A DNA stretch of 7,949 nt, taken from NCBI GenBank assembly GCA_012522285.1, contig JAAYKS010000244.1:1-7949 (forward strand), written 5' to 3'. The translations under genes and the position numbers were made by a program. Shown here piece by piece: positions 1 through 5,796 of this stretch (within the stretch, counting starts at the first letter, position 1; every line of letters starts with the position of its first letter). Under the pieces are notes generated by a model. It was given only the letters and a program-made list of their open reading frames with translations. It was not told the DNA's origin and made no database searches. The DNA comes from Clostridiaceae bacterium (GTDB lineage Bacteria; Bacillota; Clostridia; Saccharofermentanales; UBA5734).

Positions 1-595
1 CACCGGAATCCTTCATTTCATTCCAGAGGTCGTTGCCTTCCCGGGAACGCTCGCCGACCCCCGCGAAAACCGACACTCCGCCGTGTTCGGTGGCGATGTT
101 GCGGATCAGTTCCAGGATCAGGAAGGTCTTGCCGACCCCCGCCCCGCCGAACAGTCCGATCTTGCCGCCGCGGCTGTACGGCACGAGCAGATCGATGACT
201 TTGATCCCGGTCTCCAGGATCCGCTCTTCCGGATACTGGTCGATAAAGGAAGGCGCAGGCCGGTGGATCGGCCAGTTTTCCTGGGCAATCGGGGGATCGA
301 TCCCGTCGATCGGGCGTCCGAGCACGTCAAACATGCGACCGGTAACCACGTCCCCGACCGGTACCATCACCGGATGGCCGGACGACTCGGCAGCGGCGTT
401 GCGGCTCAGCCCTTCGGTCGCTTCGAACGCGACGCACCGGACGATCCCTCCGCCCCGCTGCTGCAGGACTTCCACATGGATCTCCCGCTCGCCTTCGCGG
501 ATGGTGACCATTTCCTGGATGGCAGGCAGCTGGTCTTCCGCGAAGAGGATGTCGATGACGGGTCCGATGATCTGGGTAACGGTTCCGATGGCCAT
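1..595 (-). CDS. atpD: F1 ATP synthase subunit beta, N-terminal part (cut by window edge)
   Basis: This is the catalytic subunit of F1, which makes or hydrolyses ATP at the alpha/beta interfaces on the cytoplasmic side of the membrane. Translating from the ATG at 595 gives 198 residues before the window ends; the family is usually about 460-470, so the C-terminal 60% is missing only because of the edge. The N-terminal beta barrel starts MAIGTVTQIIGPVIDILF. The Walker A loop GGAGVGKT is at residues 150-157, and GVGERSREGNDL at 179-190 carries the catalytic Glu182 and Arg183. The usual Thr of GERTREG is Ser here, a mild change. The start is supported by a GAGGAG ribosome binding site about 5 nt upstream, and the gene begins 13 nt after the atpG stop, so co-transcription is clear. 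Identity is certain; only the C-terminal lid and DELSEED region cannot be checked. Confidence 0.97.
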   Translation of the reverse strand, partial: MAIGTVTQIIGPVIDILFAEDQLPAIQEMVTIREGEREIHVEVLQQRGGGIVRCVAFEATEGLSRNAAAESSGHPVMVPVGDVVTGRMFDVLGRPIDGIDPPIAQENWPIHRPAPSFIDQYPEERILETGIKVIDLLVPYSRGGKIGLFGGAGVGKTFLILELIRNIATEHGGVSVFAGVGERSREGNDLWNEMKDSG

Positions 596-608
596 GGTGT
601 CTCCTCGC

Positions 609-1550
609 TTAGTCGCCTTCCGAGATGGTGTTCGCCCCGTTGACGATCTCGGTCAATTCGCTTGTGATTCTGGCCTGGCGGGCCTGGTTGCTCCGCAGGG
701 TCAGTTCGTCCAGCATCTCTTTCGCGCTTTTGGTCGCGTTGTCCATCGCCATCATGCGGGCGGTCTGCTCGCTGGCGAATGCTTCGGCCAGAATGCCGTA
801 GACCATACCGTTCAAATAGGTGTCGGTCAGATAGTCCAACACGGCGCCGGCATCGGGAAAGTACTCTACAGGTTCGTCCGGATTGATCGCGCGGTAGGAA
901 GCACCTTCCTCCGGCGGTACGAGCTGCTGCAGCGCAACCGTGTTGACCGGCACGACGCGTGTGATCATGGGATGCATGCTGATCGCGGAAAAGATACGCG
1001 TATAGATGAAATAGACCAGATCGGCCTTGCCCGAATCAAACAGATCGACGACAAAATCCGCGATGTCCCGTGCGCGGTAATAGGTAGGCGACGCGATCGG
1101 ATAATTGAAATCGCTGTCGACCTCGAAACCTGTGCGGATCAAACGGTCTTTGCCGATGGTACCGCATACGTACAGACGGGTTTCGGTCAAGAGCCCTTTT
1201 TCCACGTTCTCCCGCTCTTTTTCCCGGATGTAGGTTTCGGCGGTGTTGATGACGTTGAGGTTGTACGCGCCCGCAAGCCCCTGATCCCCGGTCATGACGA
1301 AGTAAGCGATTTTCCAGGTCTCCCCCTCTTTTTTCTGCCGCAATGTGAAGAAACGGTCCTGGAGACGGGTTTCGCTGTTTTCGATGTCGATCATGGTCGC
1401 GGCGCAGCGCGTAAAGAAAGGCATCGCGCGTTCCAGCTGGGTGCGCGCGTTGCGCATTTTCACCGCGCTGATCAGTTGCATCGCACGGGTCATCTGCTGG
1501 ATGTCGGTGACGCTTCGAATCCTTTTTCGGATGTCGTTGAGTTGTTCCAT
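609..1550 (-). CDS. atpG: F1 ATP synthase subunit gamma (central rotor shaft)
   Basis: Subunit gamma is the rotating coiled-coil shaft that couples the c-ring to the alpha3beta3 head. The protein has 313 residues, somewhat longer than the usual 285-295. The N-terminal helix carries the family signature (IRKRIRSVTDIQQMTRAMQ, residues 7-25), and the C-terminal helix carries ASEQTARMMAMDNATKSA followed by LRSNQARQARITSELTEIV (about 259-308). Together these form the antiparallel coiled coil. The globular domain between them opens with TGDQGLAGAYN (87-97), the counterpart of the usual SDRGLCGGFN. The extra length seems spread through the globular part, for example around residues 60-80 and 115-150. 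The ATG at 1550 has AGGAG 6 nt upstream, inside the 12-nt gap after the delta-alpha fusion stop, and it ends 13 nt before atpD. Function is assigned from these family signatures. Confidence 0.97.
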   Translation of the reverse strand: MEQLNDIRKRIRSVTDIQQMTRAMQLISAVKMRNARTQLERAMPFFTRCAATMIDIENSETRLQDRFFTLRQKKEGETWKIAYFVMTGDQGLAGAYNLNVINTAETYIREKERENVEKGLLTETRLYVCGTIGKDRLIRTGFEVDSDFNYPIASPTYYRARDIADFVVDLFDSGKADLVYFIYTRIFSAISMHPMITRVVPVNTVALQQLVPPEEGASYRAINPDEPVEYFPDAGAVLDYLTDTYLNGMVYGILAEAFASEQTARMMAMDNATKSAKEMLDELTLRSNQARQARITSELTEIVNGANTISEGD

Positions 1551-1562
1551 GGCCTACTCCTG

Positions 1563-3494
1563 TCAGTCCCGGTCGTCCGGCGGCTGTTCGGGGTGGTTCT
1601 CGGCCATCCATTGCGGCAGATAGTCCGCGAGCAGCGGTTCGATCCGGGCCGCCGCGGTGTCGTCGAAGGTGCCGGTCTCGGCAATCCCGTCCAGCAGATC
1701 GGGGGCAGCGGATTTGAGATGTTCGACAAAATCCGCGAAAAAGACATGGATGTCTTCCCGCGCCACCGTGGAGAAACCGCCCTGGTTGGCGATGTGCAGC
1801 ATAACGACTTGCTCCTCCATCGGAGCCGGATGATACTGGGGCTGCTTGAGAATTTCGCTGAGGCGTTCCCCGCGCCTGAGTTCGCGGCGGGTCTCCTCGT
1901 CGAGTTCCGAACCAAATTGCGAAAAGGCCGCTAGTTCCCGATACTGCGCAAGGTGGATCCGAAGCGGACCGGCGACCTTCTTCATCGCTTTGGTCTGAGC
2001 GGCGCCGCCGACACGGGATACCGAAAGACCTACGTTGATGGCCGGGCGCTGACCGGAAAAGAACAGCTCGCTTTCAAGATAGATCTGTCCGTCCGTGATG
2101 GAGATCACATTGGTCGGGATATAGGCGGAGATGTCGCCGCTCTGCGTCTCGACGATCGGGAGTGCGGTGATCGATCCGCCGCCAGAAGCCTCGGACAAGC
2201 GGGCTGCCCGTTCGAGCAGCCTCGCGTGAAGATAGAACACGTCGCCCGGAAAGGCTTCACGACCGGGCGGCCGGCGCAGAAGCAGGGAAAGCGCGCGATA
2301 CGCTTGTGCGTGTTTAGTAAGGTCATCGTAGACGATCAGCACGTCTGCGTGCTCGTTGAGCATGAGTTCCTCGGCGATCGCACAACCCGCGTAAGGAGCG
2401 ATGTACTGGAACGAGGCCGGCATGCCCGCACTGGCGACAACTACGGTCGTATAAGCCAGCGCGTTGTGCCGACGCAGGATGTTCACGACCGCAACGATGG
2501 TGGACATCTTCTGTCCAATCGCCACATAGACACAATACACGCCTTTACCGCGCTGGTTGATGATGGTGTCAATGACAATCGCAGTTTTTCCGGTTTGCCG
2601 GTCGCCAATGATCAGTTCGCGCTGGCCCCGTCCGATCGGGGTCATCGCGTCGATGGCGGTGATACCGGTTAAAAGGGGAGTATCGACCGGTTGGCGTTCG
2701 ATGATCGAAGGCGCTTCCGCTTCAATCGGGCGGCGTTTGCGGGTATTGAGCATGCCCAGACCGTCGATCGGCACGCCCAGCGGATCGACGACCCGACCCA
2801 ACAGTTCGGTCCCGACGGGGACGTCCATGACACGGGCGGTGCGTTTGCACACCGATCCTTCGTGAACATCCAAGATGTCGCCGAGCAGAATAATACCAAC
2901 CAGATCGGGCATCAAATTCATTGCAATCCCGGAAGTTCGTGAGGTGAATGCGATTAACTCACCATTGAGGCAATTTTCAAGTCCGCTGACATAAGCGATG
3001 CCATCCTGGACCCGCTCAACCTGACCGACTTCATCGACCGCGAATCGGGTCGCGATAGACGATAAAGTTTCCTGCAAACCGTCAACGACCAGTTGCCGGT
3101 TTTTTTCTTCGGTAGGAATCGGTTCCATCGCGCCATCGAACAAAATGTCTTGCCCACTGGCGGCAGGTGGCTCGTCGAACTCTTCCAAGCTCTTTTCCAA
3201 GGTCGCGCGGATGATATTTCCAAAGTCGTCCTCGGGTTCGATCGCACCCAGCGGATCCGCATCCTTGAGTCGCGCTGCGATGCGTGCGAGTTGCCCTTTG
3301 ATGCTGTAGTCGTAACGAAAATCGCCGGCGAAGATCACGATGCCGCCGATCAGGGTCTCATCGACCGCTTGCTTCATCTCGTAATGTTCGATCCCGTTTT
3401 GTTGTGCGAAACGTGCGGCGATCACAGCCGCTTTTTCCGGATGGATCGGAGTCGCGGTGACAATGCGAATAACGCGAAGGACAGGTCCAGCCAT
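1563..3494 (-). CDS. atpA: Fusion of ATP synthase delta C-terminal domain to subunit alpha
   Basis: One 643-residue protein replaces the usual separate AtpH and AtpA. Residues about 3-75 match the C-terminal domain of delta/OSCP, with the VDETLIGGIVIFAGD block at about 44-58 and a basic SIKGQLARIAARL tail; this part normally holds the end of the b stalk. Residues about 76-133 are a strongly acidic linker (about 16 Asp/Glu to 4 Lys/Arg). From about 134 onward there is a complete alpha subunit of about 509 residues, close to the normal length: Walker A GDRQTGKT at 297-304, Walker B VLIVYDD at 385-391, and arginine finger in SVSRVGGAAQ (Arg494). The six-helix N-terminal domain of delta is missing. 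The frame is open throughout with no frameshift. I chose the ATG at 3494 over an in-frame ATG at 3521 because CAGGGG lies 9 nt upstream and atpF stops 1 nt before it; the 3521 start would overlap atpF by 26 nt and has a poor site. Each F1 head would carry three tethered delta domains. Confidence 0.95.
   Translation of the reverse strand: MAGPVLRVIRIVTATPIHPEKAAVIAARFAQQNGIEHYEMKQAVDETLIGGIVIFAGDFRYDYSIKGQLARIAARLKDADPLGAIEPEDDFGNIIRATLEKSLEEFDEPPAASGQDILFDGAMEPIPTEEKNRQLVVDGLQETLSSIATRFAVDEVGQVERVQDGIAYVSGLENCLNGELIAFTSRTSGIAMNLMPDLVGIILLGDILDVHEGSVCKRTARVMDVPVGTELLGRVVDPLGVPIDGLGMLNTRKRRPIEAEAPSIIERQPVDTPLLTGITAIDAMTPIGRGQRELIIGDRQTGKTAIVIDTIINQRGKGVYCVYVAIGQKMSTIVAVVNILRRHNALAYTTVVVASAGMPASFQYIAPYAGCAIAEELMLNEHADVLIVYDDLTKHAQAYRALSLLLRRPPGREAFPGDVFYLHARLLERAARLSEASGGGSITALPIVETQSGDISAYIPTNVISITDGQIYLESELFFSGQRPAINVGLSVSRVGGAAQTKAMKKVAGPLRIHLAQYRELAAFSQFGSELDEETRRELRRGERLSEILKQPQYHPAPMEEQVVMLHIANQGGFSTVAREDIHVFFADFVEHLKSAAPDLLDGIAETGTFDDTAAARIEPLLADYLPQWMAENHPEQPPDDRD
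3095..3266 (-). other. Acidic linker between delta domain and alpha in the fusion
   Basis: About 57 residues (fusion residues 77-133) match neither delta nor the conserved part of alpha. They are rich in Asp and Glu (EPEDD, SLEEFDE, PTEEK) with Pro, Ala and Gly patches, as expected for a partly disordered tether, though a short amphipathic helix around NIIRATLEKSLEEF is possible. The conserved alpha fold resumes near RFAVDEVGQVERVQDGIAY, and the preceding LVVDGLQETLSSIATRF may stand in for the alpha N-terminal helix that normally binds delta. Confidence 0.7.
3267..3494 (-). other. Delta/OSCP C-terminal domain segment of the fusion
   Basis: This part encodes roughly the first 76 residues of the fusion. 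The pattern is that of the second domain of subunit delta: a beta strand (VLRVIRIVTATPI), a helix with KAAVIAARFAQQNG, a short strand, then VDETLIGGIVIFAGD and a final helix SIKGQLARIAARL. In E. coli delta the matching stretch is the region around VMAGVIIRAGD and SVRGRLERL. Nothing resembling the delta N-terminal bundle precedes it, since atpF ends 1 nt upstream. Domain limits are estimated by eye to within about five residues. Confidence 0.88.
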
Positions 3495-3495
3495 A

Positions 3496-4041
3496 TCAAT
3501 GCACCCCTGCAGCACCGGCATCCGTTATCTCGGATTCACCTTTGCCGCGCAACTCGTCGTCGATCAAGCCTTCCACCATTTCGCGCTGGCGGCTTTCATC
3601 CATGTACTGCTGGATCACCCGCGAAGCGATCCGAACCGACAGATCGGCCACCTCCCCGCGCATGCCTTCGAGCAGGGTCACACGCATCCGGTCGCATTCC
3701 GCATTTCCCTTGGAAATAACGCCGGAGGCTTCCTCTTTGGCTTGCGACATAATTGCATCCGCCTTGTTCTGCGCAGACAGACGCGCGTCGGATACGATCG
3801 TCGACGCGTCTCGTTTGGCTTCGTCCACCGTTTTGGCAGCTTCGCGGAACCGGAGTTCCGCCTCTTCTTCGCGCTGGCGCGCGGCTTCCAGCTGCCCGCG
3901 TACGGTCGCTTCCCGCTTCCGTATGAAACGGATCGCGGGCTTGAACAGGAACCGCTTCAGGATGACATAAGCCACCAGCACATCAATGATTGTCAGTACG
4001 ACCGTGACGAGATATCCCGCCAGGGCTTCAGGTTCAAACAC
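3496..4041 (-). CDS. atpF: FO ATP synthase subunit b (peripheral stalk)
   Basis: Subunit b anchors the stator: one N-terminal membrane helix and a long dimerising coiled coil that reaches up to F1. From the chosen start the protein has 181 residues. A hydrophobic segment at about 6-30 (LAGYLVTVVLTIIDVLVAYVIL) is followed by the conserved KRFLFKPAIRFIRKRE turn, then about 110 residues of charged coiled coil rich in Glu, Arg and Ala. The end (LSVRIASRVIQQYMDES) resembles the delta-binding tail of canonical b, which here should dock onto the delta domain fused to alpha. The start is GTG at 4041, with AGGTGG 8 nt upstream; another in-frame GTG at 4053 would add four residues (MGCD) but has a weaker site. 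Only one b gene is present, so a b2 homodimer is expected. The stop is 1 nt from the fusion start. Confidence 0.94.
   Translation of the reverse strand: MFEPEALAGYLVTVVLTIIDVLVAYVILKRFLFKPAIRFIRKREATVRGQLEAARQREEEAELRFREAAKTVDEAKRDASTIVSDARLSAQNKADAIMSQAKEEASGVISKGNAECDRMRVTLLEGMRGEVADLSVRIASRVIQQYMDESRQREMVEGLIDDELRGKGESEITDAGAAGVH
3504..3508 (-). promoter_or_regulatory. Ribosome binding site that sets the fusion start
   Basis: On the minus strand AGGGG lies 9 nt before the ATG at 3494. It sits inside the last codons of atpF, and the junction reads TGATATG, so the atpF stop and the fusion start are 1 nt apart. This favours translational coupling and the shorter start. Confidence 0.65.
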
Positions 4042-4049
4042 GTCGCATC

Positions 4050-4055
4050 CCACCT
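4050..4055 (-). promoter_or_regulatory. Ribosome binding site of atpF supporting a GTG start
   Basis: AGGTGG on the minus strand stands 8 nt before the GTG at 4041. It overlaps the alternative GTG at 4053, so both starts cannot use the same site; the spacing favours 4041. Confidence 0.55.
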
Positions 4056-4106
4056 ATTCCGAACATGGGCGCCAATACACTCTGGTATGGAGTGGGCGTC
4101 CTGTGC

Positions 4107-4120
4107 GTGCCGGCCGGCAC
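4107..4120. repeat. 14-nt perfect palindrome directly after atpE
   Basis: GTGCCGGCCGGCAC is its own reverse complement and abuts the atpE stop codon in the 67-nt (or 79-nt) gap before atpF. In the same gap a second short inverted repeat (CACTC at 4078-4082, GAGTG at 4090-4094) could form a 5-bp hairpin. No T-tract follows either, so they do not look like terminators. They might act as an RNA processing or stability element that lets atpE be made in excess, but that role is only an inference. Confidence 0.45.
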
Positions 4121-4351
4121 TTACTTAAACGCGAAGATCAGCAGCAAGCTGATGACCAGGGCATAGATCGCGACCGACTCGATGAAGACGATGGCGATCA
4201 TCAGCATGCTCTGGATGCGTCCGGCCATTTCGGGCTGGCGTGCCGTGGATTCCAATGCTTTGCCGGTGGCCATCGAGATGCCCAGCGCGGCGCAAGCGCC
4301 GACCAGTCCGATTGCGAGAGCCGCTCCGAGAGCGATAATGCCGTTGTCCAT
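4121..4351 (-). CDS. atpE: FO ATP synthase subunit c (ring proteolipid)
   Basis: Subunit c forms the membrane ring whose rotation carries ions. The 76-residue protein is a hairpin of two hydrophobic helices (about 4-29 and 47-74) joined by the polar loop with the signature ARQPE at 37-41, preceded by GKALES. The ion-binding carboxylate is Glu58 in FIESVAIYALV, with Ser59 and Tyr63 in the places known from sodium-type rings. However, the helix-1 Gln that coordinates sodium (Gln32 in Ilyobacter) aligns with Ile25, so the full sodium ligand set is absent and proton coupling seems more likely. The ATG has GGAGGA 8 nt upstream, the strongest site in the cluster, fitting the need for 8-15 copies per enzyme. 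It follows atpB by 87 nt. Confidence 0.96.
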   Translation of the reverse strand: MDNGIIALGAALAIGLVGACAALGISMATGKALESTARQPEMAGRIQSMLMIAIVFIESVAIYALVISLLLIFAFK

Positions 4352-4359
4352 GTGGTCTT

Positions 4360-4365
4360 TCCTCC
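4360..4365 (-). promoter_or_regulatory. Strong ribosome binding site of atpE
   Basis: GGAGGA lies 8 nt before the atpE ATG, in the 87-nt gap after atpB. It is closer to the consensus than the site of any other atp gene here, which suits the high copy number of subunit c. Confidence 0.7.
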
Positions 4366-4438
4366 GTTGATGAATGAAATGAGTCGAATTGAGGCGTTCG
4401 GGTCGCGTATCCTATGCAGTCCGCCGCAAGCGGCTCGG

Positions 4439-5248
4439 TCAATGGGACGGCGCGGCCTGGGATCTCTTTTTCGCTTGTTCGATGTGCGTGTGGTTGGCTT
4501 CCAGTATTTCGCCGACGTACATGACCGTCAGGTAGGTGAAGATCGCCGCCTGCAGAATCCCGTCCGCCAGATCGAACCACAGTCCGAGCACGCCGGGCAG
4601 CCCCAGCGGCAACACGATCCGCACAAACTCCATCAGGATATAGGCGCCAAACACGTTGCCGAACAACCGGAGCGCCAGCGACAGAATACGGATGATATAG
4701 TCGAGGATCCGGAAGGGAACCACCATGCCGACCGGTGACGACAGGCTTTTCCACATCCCTTTGGGTCCTACGAAACGAAAACCGATGTACACGACAAACA
4801 CTACCGACAGGATCGAGAGTCCGAAACAATACCCCGGGTTCTTGGCAGGTGGCGAAATTCCCACAAAAGAGGAAATATTGGCCAGCGTGATCAGCAGCGC
4901 GACCGAACCGACAAACGGAACCACCTTGTCGGTCTGCTCGTCGCTGAGATCGTTGGATTTGCACAGCGAGGACAGAATGCCGATCAGCCCCTCTGTCAGC
5001 AGCTGCCGGCCGCGCGGGACCGGACGGAACGAGCGGCCGAAGACCAGTGCGAGCAAAAACAATACCACGATGACGCCCCAGGAAACGACAACCGCGTCGG
5101 GCACAGGCAGACTCGCGCCGAACAGTTCGATCCGGAACATCGTGCGCGGAATGATCATCTCGGAGATCTCGGCACCGATGTCGCCGATGTGGAATATCTC
5201 CGCGACCCGTTCTTTCAATGCGTCAAAAAAGCGTTCCCACCAACTCAT
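4439..5248 (-). CDS. atpB: FO ATP synthase subunit a (ion channel stator)
   Basis: Subunit a provides the two half-channels beside the c-ring. The 269-residue membrane protein has several hydrophobic helices, at about 52-70, 108-132, 140-157, 176-215 and 217-247. The essential arginine is Arg194 in SLALRLFGNVFG, matching E. coli Arg210, and Gln233 in GILQAAIFTYLTVMYVGEI matches E. coli Gln252. The N-terminus begins MSWWERFFDALKERV. The frame stays open upstream to 5389, but that part overlaps the deaminase and lacks family features, so the ATG at 5248 is used. Only 5 nt separate it from the deaminase stop, and the nearest ribosome-site-like motif (GGAG) is 14 nt away inside the deaminase, so translation probably depends on coupling to the upstream gene. 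No atpI gene precedes it, unlike many Firmicutes. Confidence 0.96.
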   Translation of the reverse strand: MSWWERFFDALKERVAEIFHIGDIGAEISEMIIPRTMFRIELFGASLPVPDAVVVSWGVIVVLFLLALVFGRSFRPVPRGRQLLTEGLIGILSSLCKSNDLSDEQTDKVVPFVGSVALLITLANISSFVGISPPAKNPGYCFGLSILSVVFVVYIGFRFVGPKGMWKSLSSPVGMVVPFRILDYIIRILSLALRLFGNVFGAYILMEFVRIVLPLGLPGVLGLWFDLADGILQAAIFTYLTVMYVGEILEANHTHIEQAKKRSQAAPSH

Positions 5249-5253
5249 GTCTG

Positions 5254-5709
5254 TTACCCGTTCTCCGTTTCCACAAACCGGACCGTCTCCCCCTCGGCAG
5301 CCTCGAGCATCTCGGTGGCGAGCGGGTCGGGATAGTCGCCCTTGTACACGATGCGCACGATGCCAGCGTTGATCAGCATTTTCGCGCACAGCGAGCAGGG
5401 CTGGCAGGTGACATAGATGGTGCCGCCCTGTACGACCGACCCGTAGCGGGCGGCCTGGATCAAGGCATTTTGCTCAGCGTGGATCGCGCGGCAGAGCTCA
5501 TGGCGCTCGCCCGAGGGCACGCCGAGTTGCTGCCGGAGACAGCCGACCTCGTCACAGTGCGGACCGCCCGAGGGCGCGCCGTTGTAGCCGGTGGATACGA
5601 TGCGGCGATCGCGAACGATCAGCGCGCCGACCTGACGGCGAAGGCAGGTGGAGCGGGTTTTGACCAGCTCCGTGATCTGCATGAAATAACTGTCCCATGA
5701 AGGGCGCAC
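5254..5709 (-). CDS. comEB: ComEB-type dCMP deaminase
   Basis: A zinc-dependent cytosolic deaminase that converts dCMP to dUMP, the precursor for thymidylate. The 151-residue length is typical. Visible motifs: the family start RPSWDSYFM (2-10), substrate-side GYNGAPSGGPHCDEVGC (41-57), and the zinc site with His77 and catalytic Glu79 in AIHAEQNAL plus Cys105 and Cys108 in QPCSLC. The start codon is GTG, supported by AGGAGG 6 nt upstream and by the conserved N-terminus. It is the first gene after a terminator and an exact-consensus promoter, and it stops 5 nt before atpB, so it appears to lead the ATP synthase transcript. The comEB name comes from the Bacillus competence operon; a competence role is not implied here. 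Assignment as dCMP rather than another deaminase rests on the overall family pattern. Confidence 0.93.
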   Translation of the reverse strand: MRPSWDSYFMQITELVKTRSTCLRRQVGALIVRDRRIVSTGYNGAPSGGPHCDEVGCLRQQLGVPSGERHELCRAIHAEQNALIQAARYGSVVQGGTIYVTCQPCSLCAKMLINAGIVRIVYKGDYPDPLATEMLEAAEGETVRFVETENG

Positions 5710-5715
5710 GGCAAT

Positions 5716-5721
5716 CCTCCT
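5716..5721 (-). promoter_or_regulatory. Ribosome binding site of the dCMP deaminase
   Basis: AGGAGG stands 6 nt before the GTG at 5709 and confirms this non-ATG start. Confidence 0.7.
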
Positions 5722-5747
5722 GTGTCCTGCAAAATCGCTATCTGACC

Positions 5748-5775
5748 ATTATAGAACGGCTTGTCGCGATGTCAA
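5748..5775 (-). promoter_or_regulatory. Consensus sigma-A promoter of the deaminase-atp operon
   Basis: Read on the minus strand, TTGACA (5775-5770) and TATAAT (5753-5748) are both exact matches to the vegetative promoter consensus, with a 16-bp spacer. Transcription should start near 5741-5743, giving a leader of about 32 nt before the GTG of the deaminase. That leader is too short for a riboswitch or attenuator. The promoter lies 21 nt after the upp terminator T-tract. No clear operator repeat is visible, so strong constitutive expression is the simplest reading. Confidence 0.88.
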
Positions 5776-5796
5776 ATGAAACCTGTCCGGAAATGC

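Noticed and set aside
33..1934. A 633-codon open frame on the plus strand
   Set aside because: It runs antisense to atpD, atpG and the end of the alpha fusion, all certain genes. Its translation resembles no known protein and has the Arg/Pro/Ser-rich look of an antisense shadow in GC-rich coding DNA.
3492..3521. Upstream ATG at 3521 as the start of the fusion
   Set aside because: It overlaps atpF by 26 nt, has only a weak ribosome site, and the nine added residues match nothing in delta. The ATG at 3494 has AGGGG at 9 nt.
1563..3521. The fusion as a frameshifted or degraded atpH plus atpA pair
   Set aside because: The frame is open from the delta domain through alpha with no internal stop, all alpha catalytic motifs are intact, and no remnant of the delta N-terminal domain is visible in neighbouring frames.
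4352..4438. Short inverted repeat (GCCG/CGGC at about 4423-4434) in the atpB-atpE gap as a terminator
   Set aside because: The stem is only about 4 bp with a tetraloop and no T-run follows; it would also cut the operon before the essential atpE gene.
1953..4738. Further long plus-strand open frames (for example 1953-2672, 3457-4128, 3986-4738)
   Set aside because: All lie antisense to well-supported atp genes, lack convincing domains and are explained by codon bias on the coding strand.
4439..5389. A longer atpB beginning at 5389
   Set aside because: The extra 47 codons overlap the deaminase gene and give an Arg/His-rich stretch unlike subunit a. The conserved protein begins at the ATG at 5248.
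5710..5747. Riboswitch or attenuator in the deaminase leader
   Set aside because: The predicted leader is only about 32 nt with no stable structure; it holds just the ribosome binding site.
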